From an uncultured Desulfobacteraceae bacterium (GTDB taxonomy: Bacteria; Desulfobacterota; Desulfobacteria; Desulfobacterales; UBA2174): a DNA stretch of 41,623 bases. Each line of letters begins with the position of its first letter. Position 1 is the stretch's first letter. This document shows, one piece after another, positions 11,798 to 20,596 of the stretch. Under the pieces are notes generated by a model that was not told where the DNA came from, searched no databases, and saw nothing but the letters and a program-made list of their open reading frames with translations. The stretch lies in NCBI GenBank assembly GCA_937982505.1, contig CALJLV010000204.1, positions 1 through 41,623 of the forward strand, given 5' to 3'. The position numbers and the translations under genes are program-made.

Positions 11798-12502
11798 ATG
11801 CGCCAGGCATGGTTCATTTTCAAAAGAGAGTTCAGGGCCTACTTCGTTTCGCCGGTGGCCTATATCGTCATCAGCATCTTCCTGCTGATTACCGGCTGGT
11901 TCTTCTTTGCCACCTTCTTTCTGTTCAACCAGGCGGATCTGCGCAACTTCTTCTCCTTGCTACCCCTGGTTTTCTCCTTCGTGGTGCCGGCCATTACCAT
12001 GCGCCTGATGGCCGAGGAACTGCACCTGGGCTCCTATGAAACCCTGCTCACCCTGCCGGTGACCGTCGCCCAGGTGGTGGCGGGCAAGTTTCTGGCCGCC
12101 GCGGCCTTCGTGGCTGTCATGCTGGCGCCGACCCTGGCCTATCCGGCCAGCATCGCCCTGCTGGGCCGGCTCGATTGGGGTCCGGTGGCGGGGGGATACG
12201 CCGGGGCCCTGCTCCTGGGCGCCGCCTTTGCCGCCATCGGACTGTTCGCCTCCTCGCTGACACGCAGCCAGATCGTGGCCTTCATCGTCGGCATGGCCAT
12301 CTGCTTCACCTTGACCCTGCTGGGCCGGGTCCTGTTTTTTCTGCCGGAAAAAATCGTGGGGGTGCTCGAATACATCGGAACCGATTTCCACTTCCAGAAC
12401 ATCGCCAAAGGGGTGGTGGACACCCGGGACCTGGTCTATTTCGCCAGCCTGGTGTTCATCGGACTGTACGCCACAAACTTGAGCATCCACGAAAAGCATT
12501 AG
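11798..12502 (+). CDS. ABC-2 transporter permease, GldF-like
   Basis: A 234-aa integral membrane protein with about six hydrophobic segments, opening with the typical 'FKREFRAYFVSPVAYIV' of ABC-2 permeases and showing the NosY/GldF-like 'EELHLGSYETLLTLPV' after the second helix. It would form the membrane channel driven by the ATPase encoded just upstream, and is translated from a start 4 bp after that gene. Substrate unknown. Confidence 0.88.
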   Translation: MRQAWFIFKREFRAYFVSPVAYIVISIFLLITGWFFFATFFLFNQADLRNFFSLLPLVFSFVVPAITMRLMAEELHLGSYETLLTLPVTVAQVVAGKFLAAAAFVAVMLAPTLAYPASIALLGRLDWGPVAGGYAGALLLGAAFAAIGLFASSLTRSQIVAFIVGMAICFTLTLLGRVLFFLPEKIVGVLEYIGTDFHFQNIAKGVVDTRDLVYFASLVFIGLYATNLSIHEKH

Positions 12503-12512
12503 GGAGCCTTGC

Positions 12513-14684
12513 ATGTCCCGCTGGAACGCCGCAAGCTACGTCAAGTTCATCGTCTACCTGGTGGTGGTGGTGCTGGTCAACCTGGTGGCCCTGACCCTTT
12601 TTGCCCGCATCGATCTGACCCGCAACCAGCTCTTCAGCCTCTCGGCGGCCAGTCGCCAGGTGGTGGGGGCGCTGAGCGAGCCGTTGACCATCAACGTTTT
12701 TTTCACCCGCAACCTGCCGGCCCCGCACAACGGCACGGAACGTTACCTGCACGACCTGCTGGCCGAGTACGCCCGGCACGGTGGACGCCGCTTCAACTAC
12801 CGCTTCTACGACGTGAGCCCCGACGAGGGCGACACCACGGCCAGGGCCGAAGAGAACCGCCGCCTGGCACAAAACTACGGCATCTACCCGGTGCAGATCC
12901 AGGCCATCGACAGAGACGAAGTCAAGTTTCAGAAAGCCTACATGGGCATGGTGATGATCCACGGGGATCTCGTCGAGCGGATCGAGGCCATCCCCACCAC
13001 CGATGGACTCGAGTACCGCATCACCACCGCCATCCAGAAGATGACCCACAAGATCAGCGCCCTGCTGGCCATCGAAGACAAGATCCAGATCCAGCTCTAC
13101 CTGTCGGCCAGCCTCGAATCGGTGGCCCCCCTCATGGGCCTGGAGGGGTTGAGCGACCTGCCCCGGACCCTGCCCCAGGTGGTCGAGCGGGTCAATCGCC
13201 GGCATTACCACAAGCTGGCCTTCACCCACATCGATCCGCCCGCCGATCAGGACATGGCGGATCTGGGCCGTGAGCTGGACATTCTGACCCTCAAGTGGCC
13301 CCAGCTGCCCAAGCACCAGGTCAGCGCCGGATCCGGGGCCGTCGGTCTGGTGCTGCGCCATGCCGGCCGCCGGGTGAGCCTGCCGGTGGTTCAGGTGGTT
13401 CAGCTGCCGATTTTCGGCACCCAGTACCAGATGAGCGCCGAGGCCGATCTGGAGGCCATGCTGGCCGACGGGGTCGAGGCCCTGCTGGACATCAACGCCG
13501 ATATCGGGGTCCTGGCCGGACACGGCACCCTGAACCTGAGCGGCCCGCCGCCCCGGGATCCCATGGGACAGATTCAGGACGAGACCCTGGAGACCTTCCG
13601 CGGGCTGCTGAACCACAACTATACCATCAAGCCTCTGGACCCGGCCCAAACGCCCATCGGACCGGGGGTCCAGAGCCTGATGATCCTGCGGCCCGGCGAA
13701 CCCATCAGCGAATGGGCCCTTTACCAGATCGACCAGTTCCTCATGCGCGGCGGCAATCTCTTCGTCGTCCTGGATCCGTTCAAGGAAATGTTCCTGCCCG
13801 GCAGGCCGCCGGTCTACCAGCCGCTGGACAGCGGTCTGGAAAAACTGTTGAACCATTGGGGGGTCAAGATACCCAAGGCCTACGTCCTGGACGAAAGGGC
13901 CTATCGCCAGCGCCTGCCCCAGGACATGGGCGGCGGCGAACAGACCCTGTACTTCGCGCCGCTCATCGAAAACCAGCATATCAGCGACCGGCTCGACTTC
14001 ATGAACAACATCCGCGGCCTCGTGGCCTTTCGCATCGCGCCGCTGGAGCTGGATCCCGAACGACTCAAGGCCATCGGCCTCCGCAGCGAAGTCCTCTTCA
14101 CTTCCTCGGAGCGCTCCTGGCGGATGGAGGAACCGGTCAATCTCAACCCCATGTTCGCCAGCGTCCCGCCCGAAAACCAGATGGACGGCCCCTTTCCCCT
14201 GGCCCTGATCCTAGAAGGGGCCTTTCCGAGCTATTTCGAAGGCCGGCCGATCCCGGTCAAGGAAAAGCCCCAAGAGCCGGCCGGGGATGAAACGGATGCC
14301 GGCGCCGGCTCGGGCGGCCGACCCGAGCTGGCCGGCACGGCGGAGACGGGTGCCTTCGTCCCCAGAGGTCGGCCGGCGAAAGTCTTCGTGATGGCCAGCG
14401 CCGAAATGCTTACCGACAAGATCCTGGATCCCGAGGGACGCACCCCCAACAGCATCTTCCTTCTCAATGCCATCGACTATCTCAACCAGCGCGAAGACCT
14501 GGCTCGCCTGCGCAGCAAGGAGCAGCGCTTCAACCCCCTGGATCCGGTGCGGCCCGAGGCCCGGACCCTGATCAAGGCCGTGAACATCCTGGGGCTTCCC
14601 CTGGCGGTGATCGGCCTGGGCCTGCTGGTCTGGCTGGGCCGCGCCCGCCGCCAGCGGCGGATTCAAGCAATGTTCACACCATGA
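12513..14684 (+). CDS. GldG-like ABC auxiliary protein
   Basis: A 723-aa protein with one transmembrane helix near each end (about residues 11-33 and 693-712) and a large periplasmic part between. The start LFSLSAASRQVVGALSEPLTINVFFTRNLP is the hallmark of the GldG / 'ABC-type uncharacterised transport system' family, which has a central IFT52/GldG-like fold, seen here around VLAGHGTLNLSG and the LNHNYTIKPLDPA region. It completes the ATPase-permease-auxiliary complex. A low-complexity Gly/Glu/Ala linker lies near residues 590-625. Ten bases separate it from the permease. The role of the complex is unknown. Confidence 0.85.
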   Translation: MSRWNAASYVKFIVYLVVVVLVNLVALTLFARIDLTRNQLFSLSAASRQVVGALSEPLTINVFFTRNLPAPHNGTERYLHDLLAEYARHGGRRFNYRFYDVSPDEGDTTARAEENRRLAQNYGIYPVQIQAIDRDEVKFQKAYMGMVMIHGDLVERIEAIPTTDGLEYRITTAIQKMTHKISALLAIEDKIQIQLYLSASLESVAPLMGLEGLSDLPRTLPQVVERVNRRHYHKLAFTHIDPPADQDMADLGRELDILTLKWPQLPKHQVSAGSGAVGLVLRHAGRRVSLPVVQVVQLPIFGTQYQMSAEADLEAMLADGVEALLDINADIGVLAGHGTLNLSGPPPRDPMGQIQDETLETFRGLLNHNYTIKPLDPAQTPIGPGVQSLMILRPGEPISEWALYQIDQFLMRGGNLFVVLDPFKEMFLPGRPPVYQPLDSGLEKLLNHWGVKIPKAYVLDERAYRQRLPQDMGGGEQTLYFAPLIENQHISDRLDFMNNIRGLVAFRIAPLELDPERLKAIGLRSEVLFTSSERSWRMEEPVNLNPMFASVPPENQMDGPFPLALILEGAFPSYFEGRPIPVKEKPQEPAGDETDAGAGSGGRPELAGTAETGAFVPRGRPAKVFVMASAEMLTDKILDPEGRTPNSIFLLNAIDYLNQREDLARLRSKEQRFNPLDPVRPEARTLIKAVNILGLPLAVIGLGLLVWLGRARRQRRIQAMFTP

Positions 14685-14697
14685 GGTTCGGTGATCG

Positions 14698-15696
14698 ATG
14701 AATTTGAAAAAAGAGTATCTGTGGCTTCTTGTGATTATCGCGGTCCTCTGCGGCTACCTGATCTGGCAGCGCCAGGAGCAGACCGCCTACCGCTTGCCGG
14801 AGCTGCCGGCCGTGGCGGCCGAGATCCTCACCCGCATCGAAATCGACCGTGCCGGAGAGCCCCAGATCCACCTCAAGCGCGTGGATGACGGGTGGCGCAT
14901 CGGTCCCGAGGACTATCTGGCAGACCAGGACAAGGTCAACGGGATCATCGAGGCCGTCGCCTCGGTGCGGCTCACGGCCCTGGTCTCCGAGGCGCGCAGC
15001 TACGAGCGCTACGACCTGGACGAGGCCCACCGCATCCGGGTGCGGGCCTGGGCCGGCGACAGCCTGAAACGCGATCTGACCATCGGCAAATCGGCTTCCA
15101 CCTACCGGCACACCTTCATTGCGGTGGCTGACGACCCCAACGTCTATCATGCCCGGGAGGACTTCCGCGGCCGTTTCGACCGGACCGTGGATCAGTTGCG
15201 CGACAAGCGGGTCCTGTCTTTCAGAAAAAACGAGATTCGGGCCCTGAGCCTTCAGACGGGCGCCGCCCAGGCGCTGCGCTTCACGCTTCAGCCCCCGGAC
15301 CAGCCGAGTCCGGAAACCGAGGCCAGGCCGGGCGCCGCCCCGTCGCTCTGGCGCAACGCCGCTGGCCAGCCGGCCGACGGCGCCATCATCGATGAGATCC
15401 TGGGCAGCCTGGCGACCCTGGAATGCGCCGCCTATCTCTACGATCGCGCCAAGACCGACATGGAAAAGAAAGCGCCGGCCTACACTCTGGTTCTGGAAGG
15501 CGAAAAACCGCTGCGCCTGATCCTGTTCGCCCCCGAGGGCGATGAGGCCCAGCGCGCCGGGATCTCATCGGAAAATGACTATCCGTTCCTGCTTTCGGCC
15601 TTTCTGAGTCGGGAACTGCCCCAACAGATCGACCGGCTCAGCGGAGCGCCTCCCCAGGAGGAAGGGAAGGACGGCGATCAGCCGCCGGCAAAATAA
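14698..15696 (+). CDS. DUF4340 domain protein
   Basis: A 332-aa protein with a single N-terminal membrane anchor (residues 7-24) and a large periplasmic part. The pattern 'WRIGPEDYLADQDKVNGIIEAVASVRL' matches DUF4340, a family nearly always coded next to GldG-like genes. It is presumed to be a further periplasmic subunit of the ABC complex. Start is 13 bp after the preceding stop. The C-terminus is a low-complexity acidic/Pro tail (PPQEEGKDGDQPPAK). Confidence 0.85.
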   Translation: MNLKKEYLWLLVIIAVLCGYLIWQRQEQTAYRLPELPAVAAEILTRIEIDRAGEPQIHLKRVDDGWRIGPEDYLADQDKVNGIIEAVASVRLTALVSEARSYERYDLDEAHRIRVRAWAGDSLKRDLTIGKSASTYRHTFIAVADDPNVYHAREDFRGRFDRTVDQLRDKRVLSFRKNEIRALSLQTGAAQALRFTLQPPDQPSPETEARPGAAPSLWRNAAGQPADGAIIDEILGSLATLECAAYLYDRAKTDMEKKAPAYTLVLEGEKPLRLILFAPEGDEAQRAGISSENDYPFLLSAFLSRELPQQIDRLSGAPPQEEGKDGDQPPAK

Positions 15697-15761
15697 GAAA
15701 ACAGATATTCCGCTTTTCTTCTATTCGCCCTTTCACGACATCATCTGACCGGGAGACGTCC

Positions 15762-16757
15762 ATGTCGCCATCGGAGTGGAACCCAGGCCGTTTGCTCGAG
15801 ATTTCCGGGATATACTGGCAGACCTGCGCCCTGCATGCGGCCGTCAAACTCGGCGTCTTCAGCGCCCTGGGACTGGACCGCCTCGACGCAGGCCAGGCGG
15901 CCGACAGACTGGGCACCGAGGAGCGTGCCACCGCCATGCTCCTCAACGCCCTGGCCGCCATGGGATTGCTGATCAAATCCGGCACGCGTTATGCCAACAG
16001 CGACGCCGCCAACCGCTTCCTGGTGCGCGACACCCCAGGCTACGTGGGCCACATGATCCTGCACCACCACCACCTGGCCCCGTCCTGGACGCAACTGGAT
16101 CAGGCGGTGCGCTCCGGCCGCCCGGTACGCGGCCGGGCATCCTTCGGCGATCCGGCGGTGCGCGAAGCATTTCTCATGGGCATGTTCAACAACGCCATGC
16201 TCCAGGCCCCGGCCGTGGCGGCGGCGGTGGATCTGACCGGCTGCAACCGCCTGCTCGACCTGGGTGGGGGGCCGGGCACCTATGCGATCCACTTCTGCCA
16301 GGCCAACCCATCCCTCAAGGCCACGGTCTTCGATCTGCCCACCACCCGGCCCTTTGCCCAGCGCACCATCGCGCGCTTTGACATGGCCGACCGGGTCGAA
16401 TTCGTCCCGGGGGATTATCACCGTGATCCCCTGCCGCACGGATTCCAAACGGCCTGGCTCTCGCACATCCTGCACGGCGAATCACCGCAGGCCGCGGCGC
16501 TCATCGTGCGCCGGGCCGCAGCGGCCTTGGAACCCGGGGGACACCTGCTGGTCCACGAATTCATTCTGGACGACACGGGCGACAGCCCCCTGTTCGCCGC
16601 CCTCTTCTCCCTGAACATGCTCCTGGGCACCGAGGGCGGCCAGAGCTACACCGAGGGGCAGATCCGCGGCATGATGGCGGCCGCCGGGGGCCGCAACATC
16701 CGGCGCCTGGATTACCGGGGCCCCACCGATTCGGGGATCCTTTGCGCCCAGATCTGA
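15762..16757 (+). CDS. O-methyltransferase family 2-like protein
   Basis: A 331-aa SAM-dependent methyltransferase with an N-terminal winged-helix dimerisation domain (residues 10-90, ALHAAVKLGVFSALG...LLNALAAMGLL) and a C-terminal Rossmann domain. Motif I is LLDLGGGPGTYA (about 164-175) and the sequence VFDLPTT that follows is typical of the plant-like/acetylserotonin O-methyltransferase (Methyltransf_2) family. The later catalytic region reads SHILHGE, where many relatives have 'HxxHDW'. The substrate is unknown; bacterial relatives modify quinones, carotenoids or small aromatic products. RBS GGGAG precedes the ATG. Likely the fifth gene of the ABC operon, overlapping mutY by 16 bp. Confidence 0.85.
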   Translation: MSPSEWNPGRLLEISGIYWQTCALHAAVKLGVFSALGLDRLDAGQAADRLGTEERATAMLLNALAAMGLLIKSGTRYANSDAANRFLVRDTPGYVGHMILHHHHLAPSWTQLDQAVRSGRPVRGRASFGDPAVREAFLMGMFNNAMLQAPAVAAAVDLTGCNRLLDLGGGPGTYAIHFCQANPSLKATVFDLPTTRPFAQRTIARFDMADRVEFVPGDYHRDPLPHGFQTAWLSHILHGESPQAAALIVRRAAAALEPGGHLLVHEFILDDTGDSPLFAALFSLNMLLGTEGGQSYTEGQIRGMMAAAGGRNIRRLDYRGPTDSGILCAQI

Positions 16758-17869
16758 GCGCCGCAACCGACCTGCCGCGCCTGCGCCGGGACCTGGACCA
16801 ATGGTACGACCGCCACCGGCGCGACCTGCCCTGGCGGCGCACCACGGATCCCTACGCCGTCTGGGTCTCCGAGGTCATGCTGCAGCAGACCCAGGTGGCC
16901 ACAGTCATCCCTTACTTTATGCGCTGGTTGGAACGCTTTGCGGACATCGTCCGTCTGGCGGCCGCCGATGGGCAAACGGTGCTTAAACTCTGGGAGGGGC
17001 TGGGCTACTACGCCCGGGCGCGCAACTTTCACCGCGCGGCGCAAATCGTGGTCCAAGAGCATGGGGGCCAGGTACCTGGGGACCCGGCTGCCTTTCGGGC
17101 CCTGCCCGGCGTGGGCGACTACATCGCTGCGGCGGTACTCAGCATCGCCTTCGATCGCCCCCTGGCCGTGGTGGACGGCAACGTCAAACGCGTCTTGACC
17201 CGCTTTCTGAAGATGGAAACACCGGTCAACGCCCCCAGCGCGCACAAAGCGCTGGCCCCGATCGCGACCCGATGGCTCGATCCACGCAATCCCGGACGAT
17301 TCAACCAGGCCGTCATGGAACTCGGCGCCCTGGTCTGCACCCCGCGCGGGCCGCGCTGCGATCGCTGCCCCCTGGCCTACGACTGCCGGTCGCTGGCCGA
17401 CGGGTGCCAGTCCCAATATCCGCGCCGTTTGGCAAGGCGGTCTGCGCCCACATATCGGCTGGTCGCGGCGGTGGTGTTCAGGCAGGACCGGCTGCTCATC
17501 GTGCAGCGGCCGGCCGAAGGGCTGCTCGGCGGCCTGTGGGAGTTTCCCGCGATGCCTTTGACACCCGCGCATGCCCCCGAATCCACGGCCACAGCCGGTA
17601 TTTCAGAAATACTGGGCATACGGATCCGGGTCGCGGAGCATCTCGGCCAAATCCGCCATGCCTACACCCACTTCAAAATCGAGGCCGAAATATTCCGTTG
17701 CGCGTGGCAAGCCGGCCGGGTCCGCCGCCGTGGCCCGGCGGCCCACCGCTGGGTGACGCCCGGCCAACTGGCCGATTATCCGCTGACCGGGGCGGCGCAC
17801 AAGGTGCGCGCCATCGTGACGGCCTTTTCGCTGCGGGGTGGATTCGCACAGCACCGCGAAGAGCACTGA
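16742..17869 (+). CDS. mutY: A/G-specific adenine glycosylase MutY
   Basis: A 375-aa DNA repair enzyme that removes adenine mispaired with 8-oxoguanine. The catalytic Glu is E44 (SEVMLQQTQV), the helix-hairpin-helix is LPGVGDYIAAA (121-131), the catalytic Asp is D145 (VVDGNVKR) and the 4Fe-4S cluster ligands are C199, C206, C209 and C215 with the exact C-x6-C-x2-C-x5-C spacing. A C-terminal NUDIX-like domain (RPAEGLLGGLWEFPAMP near residues 256-273) recognises 8-oxoG. No in-frame ATG lies before the conserved start, so TTG at 16742 is used, overlapping the methyltransferase gene by 16 bp. Complete. Confidence 0.95.
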   Translation: MRPDLSAATDLPRLRRDLDQWYDRHRRDLPWRRTTDPYAVWVSEVMLQQTQVATVIPYFMRWLERFADIVRLAAADGQTVLKLWEGLGYYARARNFHRAAQIVVQEHGGQVPGDPAAFRALPGVGDYIAAAVLSIAFDRPLAVVDGNVKRVLTRFLKMETPVNAPSAHKALAPIATRWLDPRNPGRFNQAVMELGALVCTPRGPRCDRCPLAYDCRSLADGCQSQYPRRLARRSAPTYRLVAAVVFRQDRLLIVQRPAEGLLGGLWEFPAMPLTPAHAPESTATAGISEILGIRIRVAEHLGQIRHAYTHFKIEAEIFRCAWQAGRVRRRGPAAHRWVTPGQLADYPLTGAAHKVRAIVTAFSLRGGFAQHREEH

Positions 17870-18040
17870 GGTCGGCATCGCCGGGCGCCTGCCGAAAGCC
17901 TTGCCCGCGGACCAGCGCATCCGCTTGGAGCAGCAGCGCAGCCGGACGTGGATGATCCGCCTCGAGGCGCAGCCGGTGGTGCAGGCCCCCGTGGAAGCCC
18001 TCGACCCCGCGATCTGGCAACGCTTTCGCGCATGCAAGGC
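17870..18040. other. Short convergent intergenic region
   Basis: 170 bp between mutY and the convergent acyl-CoA synthetase gene. No T-tailed hairpin is seen. A plus-strand frame with protein-like composition runs through it, but it continues antisense into the synthetase gene and has no start signal, so it is not called. Confidence 0.4.
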
Positions 18041-19639
18041 TCAGTCTTTTTCAGTCAGCAGTGCCCCGGCTTCCTTTTTCAGCGCCAGCTTGTCGATCTT
18101 GCCGCTGGCGAGCATGGGCACCTGCGGCCGAATGAAAAAGCGCTTGGGGACCTTGAAGTTGGCCAGCTTTTCCTTGCACAGGGCGCGCAGTTCTTCCTCC
18201 GAAACCGCCTGGCCGGGCAGGAGCATCACCCAGGCCCAGCCCACCTCCTGGAAAAGCGCGTCGGGAACGGCGATCACCGCGGCGAAGAGGACCGCCGGGT
18301 GGGTCTCGATCAATTCTTCCACCTCCCGCGGATAGACGTTCTCGCCGCCCGACTTGAACATCTCCGAGCGGCGTCCGGCGATGGTGATATAGCCCTCGGC
18401 ATCCCTGGAGGCCAGATCGCCGGTGTAGTACCAGCCCTCGGCGTCGATGACCGCCGCCGTGGCCGCCGGGTTGTTGAAGTAGCCCTTCATCAGAAAGGCG
18501 CCGCGCACCGCAATCTCGCCCACCTGACCGTCGGGAAGCGAACGGCGCCCTTCATCGACGATCTTCAGTTCGAAGGGCGGGGCGATTCTGCCGGCCGAGT
18601 GGAGCAGCCGCTGGCGGCCGTCGCCCTTTTCCGTGTAGGTCACGAACCCGCAGGTCTCGGTGGATCCGTAGCCGGTGATCAGGCTCGCCCCGGTCTGCCG
18701 ACAGATCTGATCCAGTACGTCGACCATGATCTGAGGGGCGGCGGAACCGGCCCACAGAAACGACTCGATGCTGGACAGATCGGTCTGGAAAAAGGCCGGA
18801 TCCTTGAACTCCATCAGGAACATGGCTGGAATCTGGCCCAGGGCGGTGAGCTTTTCCCTGGGAATCATGGCCAGGGTGCCGGCCGGATCGAAACGGTCCA
18901 TCAGCACCATGCAGGCGCCGCTCATGATCGCGCCGAAGCCGATCTCCACGTCGGCGGCCACGTGGTTGATGGGAAAATGGAGCAGCACCCGGGCGCTGTC
19001 CTTCCAGTAGAACTTTTCGATCTCCACCCGGATGTTGGCGACGATGCTGCGGTGGGTGTGCACCACCCCCTTGGGCTTGCCGGTGGACCCGGAGGTGTAC
19101 ATCAGCAGCGCCTCGTCGCCGGCGCCCACCGCCGCCGCCCGGTCGGCCAGTACAGGGTCGAACTCGGATCGCTCCCGCCCGACCCAGGCGGCATAATCCT
19201 CGGCGCCCTGCACGCCGCCGCCGATGACAAGGACTTTCTTGAGAAAATCGCATTCGGCCATCAGTGTGCCGACCGTGGGGCCGAGATCTTTGCCCTGGTA
19301 TTGCCCGAGGGTCACCAGGACGGCGGGGCGTGCGTCGTTGACGATGAAGCGCAGCTCGTCCAGGGTGAATTTGGGGGACAGTCCCAGCCACATGGCCCCG
19401 ATCTTTCCGGCCGCCATAAAGGTGACGGGAAACTCGGTGCGGGCCATCGCCAGCATGGCCACGCGGTCGCCCGGCTGGACCCCGGCCGCCAGAAACGCCT
19501 TGGCGGCCCGATCCATGGCCTGCTTGAATCCGGCCCAGGTGACCCGCTCGTCCCCGAAAACGATCGCCTCGGCGCCGGGTTTGGCGGCGGCCCACTTTTC
19601 CACGTAGTGCCAGGTCTGGTCGAGGTGTTGCCAGCTCAT
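18041..19639 (-). CDS. AMP-dependent acyl-CoA synthetase (ligase)
   Basis: A 532-aa member of the ANL adenylating family, which activates a carboxylic acid with ATP and transfers it to CoA. The P-loop is YTSGSTGKPKG (181-191), the adenine-binding segment is GYGSTETCG (about 325-333), the hinge region is near YYTGDLASRD, and the catalytic lysine is K514 in ASGKIDK. All core motifs are present. The branch (FadD-like/long or medium chain, or aromatic acid) cannot be fixed from sequence alone. The start at 19639 has AGAGGA five bases upstream; upstream in-frame codons are low-complexity Arg-rich. Third gene of a minus-strand set with a MaoC-like protein and an NTPase, 59 bp after the MaoC-like gene. 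Confidence 0.9.
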   Translation of the reverse strand: MSWQHLDQTWHYVEKWAAAKPGAEAIVFGDERVTWAGFKQAMDRAAKAFLAAGVQPGDRVAMLAMARTEFPVTFMAAGKIGAMWLGLSPKFTLDELRFIVNDARPAVLVTLGQYQGKDLGPTVGTLMAECDFLKKVLVIGGGVQGAEDYAAWVGRERSEFDPVLADRAAAVGAGDEALLMYTSGSTGKPKGVVHTHRSIVANIRVEIEKFYWKDSARVLLHFPINHVAADVEIGFGAIMSGACMVLMDRFDPAGTLAMIPREKLTALGQIPAMFLMEFKDPAFFQTDLSSIESFLWAGSAAPQIMVDVLDQICRQTGASLITGYGSTETCGFVTYTEKGDGRQRLLHSAGRIAPPFELKIVDEGRRSLPDGQVGEIAVRGAFLMKGYFNNPAATAAVIDAEGWYYTGDLASRDAEGYITIAGRRSEMFKSGGENVYPREVEELIETHPAVLFAAVIAVPDALFQEVGWAWVMLLPGQAVSEEELRALCKEKLANFKVPKRFFIRPQVPMLASGKIDKLALKKEAGALLTEKD

Positions 19640-19698
19640 GCGGTCCTCTCTTCCTTTCAGCCGATGCGTGGGTCCTCGTTGCCGCCGCCCGGAAGGCC

Positions 19699-20568
19699 TC
19701 ATGGCGCCTTCAGGCAGGCGTACCCGTTGCTCAAAGCCCGTTGGCCTTCCGCCGTGCGGACTTCAAAAAAAAGCTGCTCACCCTCCCGGTGCCGCAGGAC
19801 GACCGATACGGTGGTCCCGGGCAGAACCATCCCGGCAAAGCGGCAGGCCAGGATCGCGATGCGCCCCGGGTCGCCCCCGGCTTCCCGGTTGACCAGTTCC
19901 CGCACGGCCAGGGCCAGGGTGGCTGTTCCCTGGACGATAATGCCCGGCAGCCCCACGCTGCGGGCAAAGGCCGGGGAGGTGTGGATCGGAAAAACGATGC
20001 CGCTGCAGCCGTCGTAAACATAGGGGAGCAGCGCATGGACGGCCACCGGCGCTTCCCAGGCGGACCCCTCTGCCGGCGCCGCGGGCGGTTCCGGCGGCAG
20101 GTCGTCCAGACAGCGGCCCGCGTCGGCGCAGGTGACGCCCCGCAGCAGGCCGCCGATGTATTCCGTAAATACCGGCACTCCTGCCTGGTCCTCCGCCCGG
20201 TAACGGAGGACCACCCGGGTGCCGGCCCGGTGCGGCAGGATGGCGGCCAGAGCCCCGCGGACCGTCAGCTCCTGGCCGGGCCTCACGGGCTGGTGCAGGA
20301 CGACCTGCTCGGTGTGGTGCACCTGCAGGGCCATCAACGCCGCCGGAAATGAGGCGCTCTCGACATAGCGGTCCAGGTGCAGGGTCACGGGCCAGGTCAC
20401 GGCCGCCGCGAAGACCGGGTGGGCCAGTATCCCTCCGGGGCGGGCGTCGTCGAAATAGCAGGGGTTGGCGTCGCCCAGGGCCGCGGCGTAATTGGTGGTC
20501 CAGCGCCAGTCGACGACGACCCGGTAGGGTTTCAGCCGGGTCCCGACATGGGTCGAATCGATACGCAT
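19699..20568 (-). CDS. Double-hotdog MaoC-like dehydratase/thioesterase-fold protein
   Basis: A 289-aa protein with two hotdog halves. The first half has LGDANPCYFDD (residues 31-41), which keeps the Asp and Asn of the hydratase motif 'GDxNPxH' but has Tyr38 in place of His. The second half has CSGIVFPIHTS (188-198), which keeps His196 but has Ile191 and Phe193 where Asp and Asn are expected, followed by the typical GLPGIIVQGTATLALA. So neither half carries the full canonical active site. It may act on an acyl-CoA made by the neighbouring ligase. ATG at 20568 is preferred over the adjacent ATG at 20571 because GGGAG then sits six bases upstream. Confidence 0.75.
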   Translation of the reverse strand: MRIDSTHVGTRLKPYRVVVDWRWTTNYAAALGDANPCYFDDARPGGILAHPVFAAAVTWPVTLHLDRYVESASFPAALMALQVHHTEQVVLHQPVRPGQELTVRGALAAILPHRAGTRVVLRYRAEDQAGVPVFTEYIGGLLRGVTCADAGRCLDDLPPEPPAAPAEGSAWEAPVAVHALLPYVYDGCSGIVFPIHTSPAFARSVGLPGIIVQGTATLALAVRELVNREAGGDPGRIAILACRFAGMVLPGTTVSVVLRHREGEQLFFEVRTAEGQRALSNGYACLKAP

Positions 20569-20596
20569 CATGGCTCCCGTGGAAATGATGATGGGT

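Noticed and set aside
12456..13979. A 507-aa minus-strand open frame
   Set aside because: Antisense shadow of the GldG-like gene with no start signal or recognisable domain.
17838..18335. A plus-strand frame after mutY
   Set aside because: Its first part has protein-like composition, but two thirds is antisense to the acyl-CoA ligase and there is no ribosome binding site.
17948..20017. A 689-aa plus-strand open frame
   Set aside because: It is antisense to the acyl-CoA ligase and part of the MaoC-like gene, both with clear motifs.
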